From the NCBI RefSeq assembly GCF_003024155.1, contig NZ_CP028136.1, forward strand, positions 2,418,001-2,482,000: a stretch of 64,000 nucleotides of DNA, read 5' to 3'. Below are positions 35,797-44,187 of the stretch, one piece after another; position 1 is the first letter of the stretch; each line of letters opens with the position of its first letter. Source of the DNA: Christiangramia fulva (GTDB lineage: Bacteria; Bacteroidota; Bacteroidia; Flavobacteriales; Flavobacteriaceae). The notes under the pieces are model-generated. The model saw only the letters and a program-made list of their open reading frames with translations. It had not been told where the DNA came from and made no database searches. Made by a program: the position numbers and the translations under genes.

Positions 35797-36383
35797 TGGA
35801 AAAACTGGCTGCACTGGACAGGGAGTTGTTCCTGTATTTCAACAATCTTGGCTCAGAACGCTGGGACTGGTTGTGGGTCGCACTTAGCGATAAATGGATG
35901 GCGATCCCATTCTATGCGGTTTTGTTGTACCTTTTATTTAAAAAACTCGGTTGGAGATCTACTCTCATCACTATGCTGGTGGTCGCCTTACTTATTACAG
36001 CTACCGATCAACTTGCCAATTTTTTCAAACATACTTTTGAACGGCCGCGACCATGCCGGCAGGAAGGAGTGATGGAATTCGCAAGGTTCGTTGCCGAGCG
36101 CTGCGGTCGTTATGGGTTCTTTTCGGCACATTCGGCAAATTCGATGGGAGTAGCGGTATTTTTAAGTCTGATTTTCAAAAGCTTTTATAGGAACCTTTAT
36201 CTAATCCTTATTTTTTGGGCAATACTGGTATCGTACAGCCGAATTTATCTCGGGGTGCATTATCCCGGCGACGTACTCACCGGATGGTTCTTCGGGGTAA
36301 TTTTAGGATTCCTTTTCTATCAGCTCTGGCTGAAGATCTATGAGAAATTGAGAAAGGCAAAAGAGAATTCAGGTAAGGCTTAA
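35796..36383 (+). CDS. PAP2 family phosphatase
   Basis: 195 residues, five to six membrane helices. The three phosphatase motifs are visible: KxxxxxxRP as KHTFERPRPC, PSGH-like as FSAHSANS, and SRxxxxxHxxxD as SRIYLGVHYPGD. The middle motif reads SAHS rather than PSGH, which is common in this subgroup. The enzyme probably removes phosphate from undecaprenyl-PP or phosphatidyl lipids at the inner membrane. Its 3' end overlaps meaB (convergent) by 15 bp. Confidence 0.92.
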   Translation: MEKLAALDRELFLYFNNLGSERWDWLWVALSDKWMAIPFYAVLLYLLFKKLGWRSTLITMLVVALLITATDQLANFFKHTFERPRPCRQEGVMEFARFVAERCGRYGFFSAHSANSMGVAVFLSLIFKSFYRNLYLILIFWAILVSYSRIYLGVHYPGDVLTGWFFGVILGFLFYQLWLKIYEKLRKAKENSGKA

Positions 36384-37445
36384 AAGATATTTTGCTGCGG
36401 CGAAGGCTGTGGTTTTATTCTCTTCGATAAGTTTAAGCTGTTCTTTTAAGGCTTTTTTTACAGTTTCATTTTCATAAAACCGGTTTTTCAGGTAATCGTT
36501 GATGGTTTGATACATCCAGAATTTGTTCTGTTCCTGCCTGTTTTTGAAGAAAAATTTATTCTCTTCCACCTCTTTCCTAAAATCAGAAATCATTTTCCAG
36601 ATATCTTCAATTCCTTCATTAAGAAGTGCGCTGCAGAGTTTCACTGAAGGTTTCCAGCCGCTTTCTTTGGCGGGATAAAGTTGAAGTGCCCGGCTGAATT
36701 CAAGTTTTGCGTCGCGTGCGGCCTTTAAATTTTCTCCATCGGCTTTGTTAATGACAATGGCATCTGCCATTTCAACAATTCCTCTTTTGATACCTTGAAG
36801 TTCATCGCCGGCACCGGAGAGTTTCAACAAAAGAAAAAAGTCGGTCATGCTGTGTACAGTGGTCTCGCTTTGTCCAACTCCTACGGTTTCAATTAGAATA
36901 ACATCGAAACCTGCGGCCTCGCAGAGAACAATACTTTCACGGGTTTTTCTGGCCACACCTCCAAGGGAATCGCCACTGGGAGAAGGTCGAATAAAGGCAT
37001 CTGGTTCCTTTACCAGGTTTTCCATCCGGGTTTTATCTCCTAAAATACTTCCGTGGGATACAGAACTACTGGGATCTACTGCCAGCACCGCCACTTTTTT
37101 GCCCTTTGAGATCAGAAAACTACCAAAGCTTTCAATAAAAGTACTTTTTCCTACCCCCGGTACACCTGTAATTCCTATTCTGATTGATTTTTGAGAAAAA
37201 GGCAAGGCTTTTTCAAGAATGATGTTTGCCTGTTGCTGATGTTTTTTTTGATTGCTTTCAATAAGGGTGATCGCTCGGCCTAACGCAGTTTTATTGCCCT
37301 GGAGCAATTGCTCTACCAGTTCGTCTGCGCTAAATTTTTTTTTTCGGAAACTCCTGATCCTTTGCGCCGATGCATTACTAATATTGCGGGCTTCAGGTTT
37401 GTTTTTCGATTCATTTAAGGCTGATTTTCCTTCCTTTTTGTTCAA
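36369..37445 (-). CDS. meaB: Methylmalonyl-CoA mutase-associated GTPase MeaB
   Basis: 358 residues. A G3E-family GTPase that loads and protects adenosylcobalamin in B12 mutases. Walker A GVPGVGKSTFIES (about 94-106), the switch region ILIETVGVGQSET and the NKAD specificity motif VINKADGEN are intact, plus the C-terminal dimerisation arm. It is single. Since the fused IcmF already carries its own GTPase domain, a free MeaB implies a separate methylmalonyl-CoA mutase outside the window. Confidence 0.94.
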   Translation of the reverse strand: MNKKEGKSALNESKNKPEARNISNASAQRIRSFRKKKFSADELVEQLLQGNKTALGRAITLIESNQKKHQQQANIILEKALPFSQKSIRIGITGVPGVGKSTFIESFGSFLISKGKKVAVLAVDPSSSVSHGSILGDKTRMENLVKEPDAFIRPSPSGDSLGGVARKTRESIVLCEAAGFDVILIETVGVGQSETTVHSMTDFFLLLKLSGAGDELQGIKRGIVEMADAIVINKADGENLKAARDAKLEFSRALQLYPAKESGWKPSVKLCSALLNEGIEDIWKMISDFRKEVEENKFFFKNRQEQNKFWMYQTINDYLKNRFYENETVKKALKEQLKLIEENKTTAFAAAKYLLSLT

Positions 37446-37546
37446 GACAGTATGGTTTTAAGACAAATTTAAGAATTCCCGTTATGAAGCATCCTCTAAT
37501 GCATGGTATATTGAGAAAACCTAAATTACTTAAATTAATTCAACAG

Positions 37547-37972
37547 ATGAAAACATTATATAAAACGAAGGTGACCACCACCGGCGGAAGAAAAGGTAGG
37601 GTAAAAAGTGAAGACGGTGTCCTGAATCTATCTTTAAGCCTGCCGGAAGGACTTGGGGGAAAAGGCGGAAATAATACCAATGCCGAACAACTCTTCGGAG
37701 CCGCTTATTCGGCCTGTTTCGGAAGTGCACTTGAAGAAGTAGCCGACAAGCACGAAGTGAAATTAGGAGATTTCAGCGTCACTGCTACTGTTAAAATAGG
37801 CAAAACCGACAAAGGGAATTTGCAGCTGGCCGTGATCCTGGATTCTTTTTTGCCCGGAGTTGAGGTGAAAATGGGAGAACAATTGGTAAATGAAGCTCAT
37901 GAAATTTGTCCTTATTCCAGAGCCACACGTGATAATATTGATGTTACTCTTAATTTGCTGATTGAGGAATAA
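37547..37972 (+). CDS. ohr: Organic hydroperoxide reductase, Ohr/OsmC type
   Basis: 141 residues from the ATG at 37547 (an upstream in-frame ATG at 37484 adds 21 residues that do not fit the family). Two redox cysteines lie in YSACFGSAL and HEICPYSRAT, the Ohr pattern; the start MKTLYKTKVTTTGGRKG is typical. Reduces organic peroxides using lipoyl-linked thiols. Single gene; no OhrR regulator is adjacent. Confidence 0.92.
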   Translation: MKTLYKTKVTTTGGRKGRVKSEDGVLNLSLSLPEGLGGKGGNNTNAEQLFGAAYSACFGSALEEVADKHEVKLGDFSVTATVKIGKTDKGNLQLAVILDSFLPGVEVKMGEQLVNEAHEICPYSRATRDNIDVTLNLLIEE

Positions 37973-38311
37973 TTTCTTTTATAGAAGAAAAAAATAGAAT
38001 TGTAGATGCGTCACCCTGAACTTGATTCAGGGTCTTCTCCTGAAACAAATTAATAGGAATTTCATTTTCTTTTTATCTCCAATGCTCAATTTTATTTTTG
38101 ATCGTTCATTTTTTGCTTGTCCAAAAAATGAACCAAACCTGCTTGCCGGTAGCCAGGAAAAGGACTCTTTTTTGACAGGTGTATCTAATTTTGTAAAGCA
38201 AAATTAGAATCGTACCACTCCCAGCTAAATTTTCTCCAAGGCTTCAAAAATTTTTAACGCTGGTGCAGTACTACACTTACAAAAAAGTTTTTTTTCAGGA
38301 GTTAATAGCGA
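37973..38311. repeat. 339-bp gap with dispersed repeats
   Basis: No gene seen. It holds one GTCACCCTGAA-CTTG-ATTCAGGGTC repeat (38010-38035), a CCTGCTTGCCGGTAGCCAGG element near 38140-38160, and a perfect TCTAATTTTG-TAAAG-CAAAATTAGA stem-loop at 38184-38208. The AT-rich rest has the look of degenerate intergenic repeats common in flavobacteria. Confidence 0.65.
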
Positions 38312-38884
38312 TCAATAAGATGGTTCGCTAACGGGTTTTATGGGAACCGAGACTTTGGTGTCATCCCATTCCAGATTCAGATATACAAATTCTCCCGCTT
38401 CTTCAAAGGTGATGGTGAATTGTTCCAGAGGTTTCTCCAGCTTTTCTACAGGTTTTTCCAAAACCAAAGCATCGTATTTTGCATTTCGGAAAGCTTTCCG
38501 GTTAAAATTGGTTCCCCAGGGATACATTTTCGAATTAAAGATCACCTTCCAGCTTTCTTCGCCGGGAATGGTCCATAAGGTATATTTTCCGGCTTCCAGT
38601 AAAGTGCCATCTATCAGAATATCTTTATTCGTTTTAAAAGTCGTGGCTTCATTGGCACCGGTGCGCCAAACTTCTCCGTATGGAACAAGATTGCCAAATA
38701 TTTCCCGGCCTTTTTTATAGGGGCGATTATAGAACACTTTCAGCTTTAAATCGCCACTTTCATAGGTAGAAATTTCTTCCGGGCTATGCAATTTCGTACT
38801 GTAGCGCAAAATGAAGATGGCAATAAGGGCAAAGACAACTGCCGCAAGAAGTATTTTCAGTATTCGCCATATTGTTTTACCCAT
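38312..38884 (-). CDS. DUF2911 family protein, membrane-anchored
   Basis: 190 residues. One N-terminal membrane segment (about 6-27, ILKILLAAVVFALIAIFI), then a DUF2911 domain with the family core VPYGEVWRTGANEATTFKTNKDILIDG-like segment (LVPYGEVWRTGANEA), TLLEAGKYTLWTIPG and the ending strand FVYLNLEWDDTKVSVPI. The family is common in Bacteroidota and has no known function. It is divergent from the first ECF sigma gene. Confidence 0.88.
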   Translation of the reverse strand: MGKTIWRILKILLAAVVFALIAIFILRYSTKLHSPEEISTYESGDLKLKVFYNRPYKKGREIFGNLVPYGEVWRTGANEATTFKTNKDILIDGTLLEAGKYTLWTIPGEESWKVIFNSKMYPWGTNFNRKAFRNAKYDALVLEKPVEKLEKPLEQFTITFEEAGEFVYLNLEWDDTKVSVPIKPVSEPSY

Positions 38885-38980
38885 TTTCAGTAAAATTTAG
38901 GAATCAGATCTTTTCAAAAGGTATTATAATTCTGTCTTTTTGAAAAATATACGAAGAATCTTAAAAAAAATTGGGAAATT

Positions 38981-39007
38981 TTGCAACGCGGGATTTTTTA
39001 GCTCGTC
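38981..39007 (+). promoter_or_regulatory. ECF-type promoter before the first ECF sigma gene
   Basis: TTTTGCAAC (38979-38987), a 16-nt spacer, then CGTC at 39004-39007, 37 nt before the TTG start at 39044. This resembles the AAC/CGTC pattern of ECF sigma factors and suggests autoregulation. Confidence 0.5.
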
Positions 39008-39043
39008 TTTAAAGTGAACTAACCCATCAAAAGTTAAATAAAG

Positions 39044-39589
39044 TTGATACAGCATAAGCTAATAGAAGCTTGTAGGGAAAACGACCGGCGGGCACAGTTG
39101 AAGCTCTACAATAAGTATTGCGAAGGCATGTATTATGTGGCGCTGCGATTTATGAACGATACGATGGAAGCCGAAGATGCCATGCAGGAAGCCTTTATAA
39201 AAGCTTTTCAGAAGCTGCATCAGTTTAACGGAGAAGTTAGCTTCGGGGCATGGCTGAAACGGATTGTGATCAATAAATGCCGGGATAAGCTGAAAGCAAA
39301 GAAACTGGAACTGATTTCGATCAATGAACAGGTTCTGGGAACGGTAGACGAACAGGAAGACTGGCAGGTAGATGAAGGAATTGGAGTTGATGAGGTGAAA
39401 TGCAAGATCGAGAATTTGCCCGAAAAATATAAATATCCGCTGATGCTTTATTTAATCGAAGGTTATGATCATGAAGAAATTGGAGAAATACTGAATATCA
39501 CCCAGGTGGCCTCGCGCACCCTGGTACACAGAGGAAAAAAGAAATTGCAAGACGAACTAAAAACTTTAAGAAATGGGACAGGATATTAG
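39044..39589 (+). CDS. ECF RNA polymerase sigma factor, first module
   Basis: 181 residues, sigma-70 family, group 4. Region 2 (about 14-80: YVALRFMNDTMEAEDAMQEAFIKAFQ, the -10 recognition part) and region 4 (about 120-172: LPEKYKYPLMLYLIEGYDHEEIGEILNITQVASRTLVHRGKKKL) are clear. The start is TTG at 39044, since the nearest upstream in-frame stop is only nine bases away. It overlaps the anti-sigma-like gene by 17 bp. Confidence 0.94.
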   Translation: MIQHKLIEACRENDRRAQLKLYNKYCEGMYYVALRFMNDTMEAEDAMQEAFIKAFQKLHQFNGEVSFGAWLKRIVINKCRDKLKAKKLELISINEQVLGTVDEQEDWQVDEGIGVDEVKCKIENLPEKYKYPLMLYLIEGYDHEEIGEILNITQVASRTLVHRGKKKLQDELKTLRNGTGY

Positions 39590-40181
39590 AGAAATGTTCC
39601 GTAACCAGGAACTCAGAGACGGTGAGAAGCTTAATAAAGGCCATCAAAAAAGATTTGAGGCCCGGCTGGATGAGGCTTTTCCACAGCAGAAAAAGAAAGC
39701 CTCTTATTATCAGTTCCTGAAGATCGCTGCCGTGCTGGTTGTGGCCCTGGGAGTTGGATTTTATTTTCTGAATAATAATCCGCAACCGACACAACCCGGG
39801 AATCAAATCGCTGATACGCCTGTAAAAAAGGAAGCTGAAAAAGCTGCTCCAGACAAACAATATAAACTGAGTGATGATTCACCACAGTTTAAAAAAATAG
39901 AAGATTATTATATGGCGAGTGTAAACATTCAGCTGGCCAAACTGGATGTGACTCCCGAGAATAAAGAACTTATAGATGCATTTATGAACAAACTGGAAAC
40001 GCTGGATGAAGAGTATAAAAAACTCAATAATGAAATTCAGCAATCCGGTATCAACGAGGAGACGGTCGAGGCGATGATCTCAAACCTTCAGTTAAGACTG
40101 GATCTTTTAAAGAAACTGAAGAGTAAATTAAATGAATTAAAACAATCAAAAAACGAGAAATATGAAAATTATCAAGCTTAA
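39573..40181 (+). CDS. Probable anti-sigma factor, first module
   Basis: 202 residues. A short cytoplasmic N-terminus (about 1-42) rich in charged helix, one membrane segment (about 48-66, FLKIAAVLVVALGVGFYFL) and an extracytoplasmic helical region (about 100-200, coiled-coil-like LETLDEEYKKLNNEIQQ). No zinc motif. The topology and the 17-bp overlap with the sigma gene support an anti-sigma role. It overlaps the next gene by 20 bp. Confidence 0.72.
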   Translation: MGQDIREMFRNQELRDGEKLNKGHQKRFEARLDEAFPQQKKKASYYQFLKIAAVLVVALGVGFYFLNNNPQPTQPGNQIADTPVKKEAEKAAPDKQYKLSDDSPQFKKIEDYYMASVNIQLAKLDVTPENKELIDAFMNKLETLDEEYKKLNNEIQQSGINEETVEAMISNLQLRLDLLKKLKSKLNELKQSKNEKYENYQA

Positions 40182-41559
40182 TCTGGCGCTGGTTTTCCTG
40201 CTGTTCATCACTGCGGGAGGCTATGCCCAGACCAAAAAACTAAGTAAGACGTATAATACCAGTCCCGATGTTAGCGTCAGTATTGATTCCCGGCATACCA
40301 ATGTGATCATTGAAAACTGGGATAAGAGCCAGGTTCAAATCGAAGCCACACTCGAAGGAAAGAACGCTTCTAAAGAAGAGATCCAAAAGATGCTGGATGC
40401 CTGGGAACTGAAAACTTCAGGCTCAGATTCAAGTGTAAAAATAGAATCTGGCGGAGGTTTATACGGGAGCATGAATATGCCGCTCCCCGATATGGATATG
40501 AGCGGTTTAAAGGAACCCTTATCACAACTTCCCGGGATTTTGGAGCCTCTTATGAATAATCTTGGTCCGCTATTGGCCAATATTTCGGAGAACCCATTGC
40601 CACCTGAATTCGCCGAAAAAATGAAGGATATGAAGTTCGATTATGAAGCCTATAAAAAAGACGGCGATAAATACCTTGAAAAATGGGAAGCTAATTTTGA
40701 AAAGAAATTCGGTAAGGATTTCGAGAAGAAAATGGAGAAATGGGCCGAGAAAATGGAGAAGGATTCTGAAAAATTTGATAAGGAATATGAGAAAAAAATG
40801 GAAGCCTGGGGTGAAAAGTTTGGTAAAGATATGGAAGCCTGGGGTGAAGAATTCGGAAAACAAATGGAATCCTGGGGTGAGGAATTTGGCAGGCAGATGG
40901 AAGCTCAATACGGCAATTCTGAAAGCAATGTGATCATCATCAACGGTGATGAGGTGAAATCAAAACGCACGATTAGAATTAAAGTTCCTAAAGATGCCAA
41001 ATTAGACCTGAACGTTCGCCATGGTGAACTAAAACTCAGCAGCAATGTAAAAAATCTGAAAGCCGACATTTCCCACAGTCGGCTTTCAGCCAATCGGATC
41101 TCGGGGAAAAACACCAATATAAAAGTAGCGTATTCCCCGGTGAAGATCGGCGTATGGGAATACGGCGTTCTTTCCACCCAATTTGTGAAGAACTGTAGTA
41201 TAGATAAGGTGGTAAGTATAAAACTCGACTCGAATTCCAGCGATATTTTGATCAATGAACTTCAGAAAACCGGCGTGCTTTCGGGTTCTTTCGGTAAACT
41301 GGATATCAATAACCTCGGGGCGGGATTTGAAACCCTGAACATCAGCCTGGAAAACAGCGATCTTGAACTATCGGTACCCGATACGGCTTTCAGCTTTAGC
41401 TATAACGGAACGCAAAGCTCTATAAAATATCCAAAAAGCATGGAGCTTAAATCCAAAAAATCTTATGACAATGAGATGCTGAACGGATTTAATAAATCTC
41501 GTGACGGGAATGCCAATATCACTATAAAGGCAAATTTTAGCGATGTATTGCTAAATTAA
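40162..41559 (+). CDS. Secreted DUF4097-like protein with 11-residue repeats
   Basis: 465 residues. Signal peptide (ends GGYAQ), then DUF4097-like beta-helical segments (about 30-75 and 270-450: SVSIDSRHTNVIIENWD; later RIKVPKDAKLDLNVRHGELKL). Between them (about 160-250) is a Glu/Lys-rich helix built from 11-residue units, best seen as MEAWGEKFGKD, MEAWGEEFGKQ, MESWGEEFGRQ. The start overlaps the anti-sigma gene by 20 bp, so it is the third gene of the sigma operon and a likely output or sensor of it. Confidence 0.75.
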   Translation: MKIIKLNLALVFLLFITAGGYAQTKKLSKTYNTSPDVSVSIDSRHTNVIIENWDKSQVQIEATLEGKNASKEEIQKMLDAWELKTSGSDSSVKIESGGGLYGSMNMPLPDMDMSGLKEPLSQLPGILEPLMNNLGPLLANISENPLPPEFAEKMKDMKFDYEAYKKDGDKYLEKWEANFEKKFGKDFEKKMEKWAEKMEKDSEKFDKEYEKKMEAWGEKFGKDMEAWGEEFGKQMESWGEEFGRQMEAQYGNSESNVIIINGDEVKSKRTIRIKVPKDAKLDLNVRHGELKLSSNVKNLKADISHSRLSANRISGKNTNIKVAYSPVKIGVWEYGVLSTQFVKNCSIDKVVSIKLDSNSSDILINELQKTGVLSGSFGKLDINNLGAGFETLNISLENSDLELSVPDTAFSFSYNGTQSSIKYPKSMELKSKKSYDNEMLNGFNKSRDGNANITIKANFSDVLLN

Positions 41560-41578
41560 AGCCTGCGAATTACATTTG
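41548..41578 (+). promoter_or_regulatory. Promoter for the M23 peptidase gene
   Basis: TTG at 41548-41550, 20-nt spacer, TACATTTG at 41571-41578, full -7 match. It ends 18 nt before the ATG at 41597, which shows that the ORF extension to 41576 is not used. Confidence 0.6.
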
Positions 41579-41596
41579 CCACCAAAAGCCAGATGT

Positions 41597-42271
41597 ATGT
41601 CTAATTTTTCAGAATTTTTGAGCAGCCTTACAACGGAATTTACACCGGTGATTGGAGGATATGAAAAGGAAGATTTCGCCGCGATAGATCTTTCTGAAGA
41701 AAATCCGGAACTGCTTAAACTTGAGGTTGCTTCTTCGGAAGCTTTTTCTGTTTTTATAAATGAATATCTGAAGAACCATCAGGCCCGGGCTGCTTACGGA
41801 GGTTATGATGAAGTGCGAAATTTGTATAAAAGAAGCGGACTTTTCAATAATCCTGAACAAAACAGGAATATTCACATAGGCCTTGATATCTGGGTTCCGC
41901 CAGGAACTGCAATTATAAGTCCGCTGCGCGCCGAAGTGCATAGCTTCAGGGATAACGATAATTTTGGAGATTACGGCCCAACGATCATTTTGAAGCATAC
42001 TTTTGGCGACCGCGATTTCTTCACCTTATACGGACACCTTTCCAGAAAATCCCTTGAGAATTTAGAAGTCGGAAAAAAAGTGAAAGCCGGTGAAAAAATT
42101 GCCGAATTAGGAGATTTTGATGAAAATGGTGATTATGCGCCTCATTTACATTTTCAGATAATGGAAGATCTAAAGGGAAATAAAGGAGATTTTCCCGGCG
42201 TGGTGAAAAGGGAAGATCGCGAACTGTATCTCGAAAACTGTCCCGATCCTAACCTCCTGTTGAAGATTTAA
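41597..42271 (+). CDS. M23/LytM-type metallopeptidase domain protein without signal peptide
   Basis: 224 residues. The C-terminal M23 domain (about 85-220) has its zinc motifs in NIHIGLDIW (HxxxD) and HLHF, plus the strand IILKHTFGDRDFFTLYGHLS. Members usually cut peptidoglycan crosslinks, but no signal peptide or membrane segment is visible at the N-terminus (MSNFSEFLSSLTTEF), so it may be cytoplasmic or use another route. The ATG at 41597 was chosen from the promoter position. Confidence 0.85.
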   Translation: MSNFSEFLSSLTTEFTPVIGGYEKEDFAAIDLSEENPELLKLEVASSEAFSVFINEYLKNHQARAAYGGYDEVRNLYKRSGLFNNPEQNRNIHIGLDIWVPPGTAIISPLRAEVHSFRDNDNFGDYGPTIILKHTFGDRDFFTLYGHLSRKSLENLEVGKKVKAGEKIAELGDFDENGDYAPHLHFQIMEDLKGNKGDFPGVVKREDRELYLENCPDPNLLLKI

Positions 42272-42329
42272 AATCATTAGTTTAGTTTTTCTTTTTCCCA
42301 TCGTCAACCGACCTAATTAGCCGGTTTGG

Positions 42330-42662
42330 TTATCCTACTAAATTTTGAATTTCTCTTTTTAATTTTAGCAAATGTCTTTTTACAATTACTCATACAATCG
42401 AATCGTCAATGCTGTCATATGCATGAACTAATCGATTTCTAAATCCTATGATTTTCTGATCATGTTGAATAGAAAGATCTGATTCAACCTGTTTTATTTT
42501 GTTTAATGCTGCTCCAATTATTGCTAATTGTCTTTCTATTGCACTTTGTGTTTTTAAATCTTCTTGATAGGAATTAAAATCTGGAGTATCAGCTATAAAG
42601 TTTTCAATTAGATCAATTGCCATTAGTATGTCAGAGAGATACTTCTTGCCTTTTTCCGTCAT
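42330..42662 (-). pseudogene. hepT: HepT-like RNase toxin, interrupted by an in-frame stop
   Basis: From ATG at 42662 the frame gives 90 residues with the HEPN catalytic core RNRLVHAY (Arg75, His80, Tyr82) and then TGA at codon 91. Reading through, the frame continues for 19 codons (VIVKRHLLKLKREIQNLVG) to TAA at 42330-42332, matching the usual C-terminal helix of HepT, where relatives have Trp at the stop. So the gene looks like a normal HepT with one TGG-to-TGA change. The truncated 90-residue product could be partly active. Its start overlaps mntA by 32 bp. Confidence 0.72.
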
Positions 42663-42966
42663 ATATTAAAACTTTTGTAGCATCAATATTTTTCTTCAAA
42701 ATTGGATTTTTTAGTGAAGATTGAGTTAATAAATCCACTTTACTTTGAAAGAATTCTTCTAATTTATCCCAGATAGCCAAAAGTTGTTCTCCTCTTTCTA
42801 ATGGATCATTTTCTTCAAGTTCAATCAATAAATCAATATCGCTTGAATTTTCATCAAAATCGTCCGTGGTAGCAGAACCAAAGGCATATAGATTTTTCAC
42901 GTTGTATAGTTTACACAATGAAATAAAATCAACCAATCTTGCCTGTATACTATCTTTAATTTTCAT
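42631..42966 (-). CDS. mntA: MntA-like nucleotidyltransferase antitoxin
   Basis: 111 residues from the ATG at 42966 (a longer frame to 43059 adds 31 unlikely residues). Minimal nucleotidyltransferase with motif GSATTDDF...SSDIDL: Gly30-Ser31, Asp43 and Asp45, and a third acidic residue at Asp78 (KVDLL). In MntA-HepT modules it AMPylates a Tyr of HepT and so silences the RNase. The pair lies in an AT-rich stretch, a sign of horizontal gain, and its HepT partner is broken here. Confidence 0.85.
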   Translation of the reverse strand: MKIKDSIQARLVDFISLCKLYNVKNLYAFGSATTDDFDENSSDIDLLIELEENDPLERGEQLLAIWDKLEEFFQSKVDLLTQSSLKNPILKKNIDATKVLIYDGKRQEVSL

Positions 42967-43144
42967 AAAGACTAATATAATCAATTTATAATTTGAAGTA
43001 AATTGTTCTTGGACCGTTCGATTATGTTCGCCTCGTTTCCAATGCTGAAAAAGAAACAAACCTGCCTGACGGATTATATTTTATTCAAATTCAAAAGCTT
43101 AGGGCTTAAAGCTGAAAACTTATAGCTTCATTGGCAATGGTAAA

Positions 43145-43621
43145 TTATTTTCTTCTTATAATTAGCGCGACAATAGCTGAAGTTACCGTACCCACTGCCA
43201 TGGCAAAGAAAAAAGACTGAATCATATATGATTTCAGATTAAAATAGCCTTCAGCTACTTCTTGTGTCATTCTACCCGTTTCCACGGTATAGGAAATCAT
43301 ATGCGCAAAAAAATCGGGGCTGATTAATTCCATAGAAATATATTGTGTGATGGGGGAAAGAATAGCCACCACCACGCTGAGAATAACACCGGAAATGAAG
43401 CCCTTCGTCCAGGTCATTTTTCCCTGGAAAAAATTCTTGCGTTTATCTAAAAGAGCTAAAACATAAATAATAATGGCCACGATCGCGAAAAGGTTGGTGT
43501 AAATAGCCTGTTTCTCGATGAGTTCATCATGCCAGCCCAGTGCTTTTTCCATATAGACCCAGAGAAGGGAAACGATGCTGAAGATGATTCCCCATTTTAT
43601 TTCGATCGCGAACTTTTTCAT
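43145..43621 (-). CDS. DUF4199 family membrane protein
   Basis: 158 residues with four membrane helices (about 8-26, 44-62, 76-98, 132-154) and a loop FFQGKMTWTKGFISG. Recognised as the DUF4199 family of Bacteroidota, of unknown function. It is in an accessory-looking part of the window, downstream on the same strand as the DUF6249 gene, from which it is separated by a terminator. Confidence 0.85.
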   Translation of the reverse strand: MKKFAIEIKWGIIFSIVSLLWVYMEKALGWHDELIEKQAIYTNLFAIVAIIIYVLALLDKRKNFFQGKMTWTKGFISGVILSVVVAILSPITQYISMELISPDFFAHMISYTVETGRMTQEVAEGYFNLKSYMIQSFFFAMAVGTVTSAIVALIIRRK

Positions 43622-43680
43622 TGAAGTTAGTTTGGTTTTACGGAGTTAAAATTAGTAAAAATCCGCTACCGGGGAGGCTT

Positions 43681-43710
43681 AAAATAAAAATCCCGGGACA
43701 AAGCCCGGGA
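43681..43710 (-). terminator. Intrinsic terminator after the DUF6249 gene
   Basis: On the minus strand TCCCGGG - CTTTGT - CCCGGGA, a 7-bp GC-rich stem, is followed by TTTTTATTTT. Confidence 0.85.
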
Positions 43711-43734
43711 GACAAACAGTAAAAGCTTAAAGAT

Positions 43735-44085
43735 TTAAGCGTCGCTATTTAATTTTTTGGTGACGAAAAATCCAACCAGTAAACCAATTCCAGCCATTAG
43801 GAAAATGGTGCCGGGATAAGCCACATCTTCGTCCATTCCGAAACTGTGGGCGAAAAGATTTGCCAAAAAGATTCCAATTCCAATACCAATAAGGAGCATT
43901 CCCAGGTTTACCACGATCACTTTCCATACCGGAGTGACGCTTTTCCTGGCGCTGTAAAAAATACTGGCATCGCCGCCTTTTTCAATAAGCGCAAGGCGTT
44001 CGCGATTTCTTGCGGTGATATATAAGTAAAACATCCCAAAAATAACACCGAAAAAGATTGGTGTGATAATGACTTCAGATCCCAT
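43735..44085 (-). CDS. DUF6249 family membrane protein, ECF target candidate
   Basis: 116 residues with three membrane helices (about 8-24, 55-77, 91-109) and a cytoplasmic loop ARNRERLALIEKGGDASIF. Matches DUF6249, of unknown function. Its start faces the second ECF sigma gene, and the shared 139-bp region carries an ECF-type promoter for each direction, so this is the strongest candidate target of that sigma. It is followed by its own terminator. Confidence 0.85.
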   Translation of the reverse strand: MGSEVIITPIFFGVIFGMFYLYITARNRERLALIEKGGDASIFYSARKSVTPVWKVIVVNLGMLLIGIGIGIFLANLFAHSFGMDEDVAYPGTIFLMAGIGLLVGFFVTKKLNSDA

Positions 44086-44130
44086 AATTTTGATTTTTAA
44101 AAGTGAAAATAAATGTTCGTTTTCTATTAG

Positions 44131-44157
44131 GACGCCACGATTTCAAAACCGGTTACA
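44131..44157 (-). promoter_or_regulatory. ECF-type promoter for the DUF6249 gene
   Basis: On the minus strand TGTAAC (44157-44152), exactly 17 nt, then CGTC (44134-44131). The extended -35 reads TTTTGTAACCG, identical to that of the divergent promoter. It ends 45 bp before the ATG at 44085. Confidence 0.7.
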
Positions 44158-44187
44158 AAAAAGTGTAAATTTATTTTGAAAATCTTT

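Noticed and set aside
36847..37194. Open frame antisense to meaB (115 codons).
   Set aside because: Lies fully inside the conserved GTPase gene on the other strand, no family or start signal.
40790..40910. 33-bp repeats that could look like a CRISPR-like array.
   Set aside because: They are in frame, lack spacers and encode the 11-residue units of a secreted protein.
42330..43059. Wider defence island around mntA-hepT.
   Set aside because: Neighbours are DUF4199, DUF6249, M23 and ECF genes; no other defence gene is visible.
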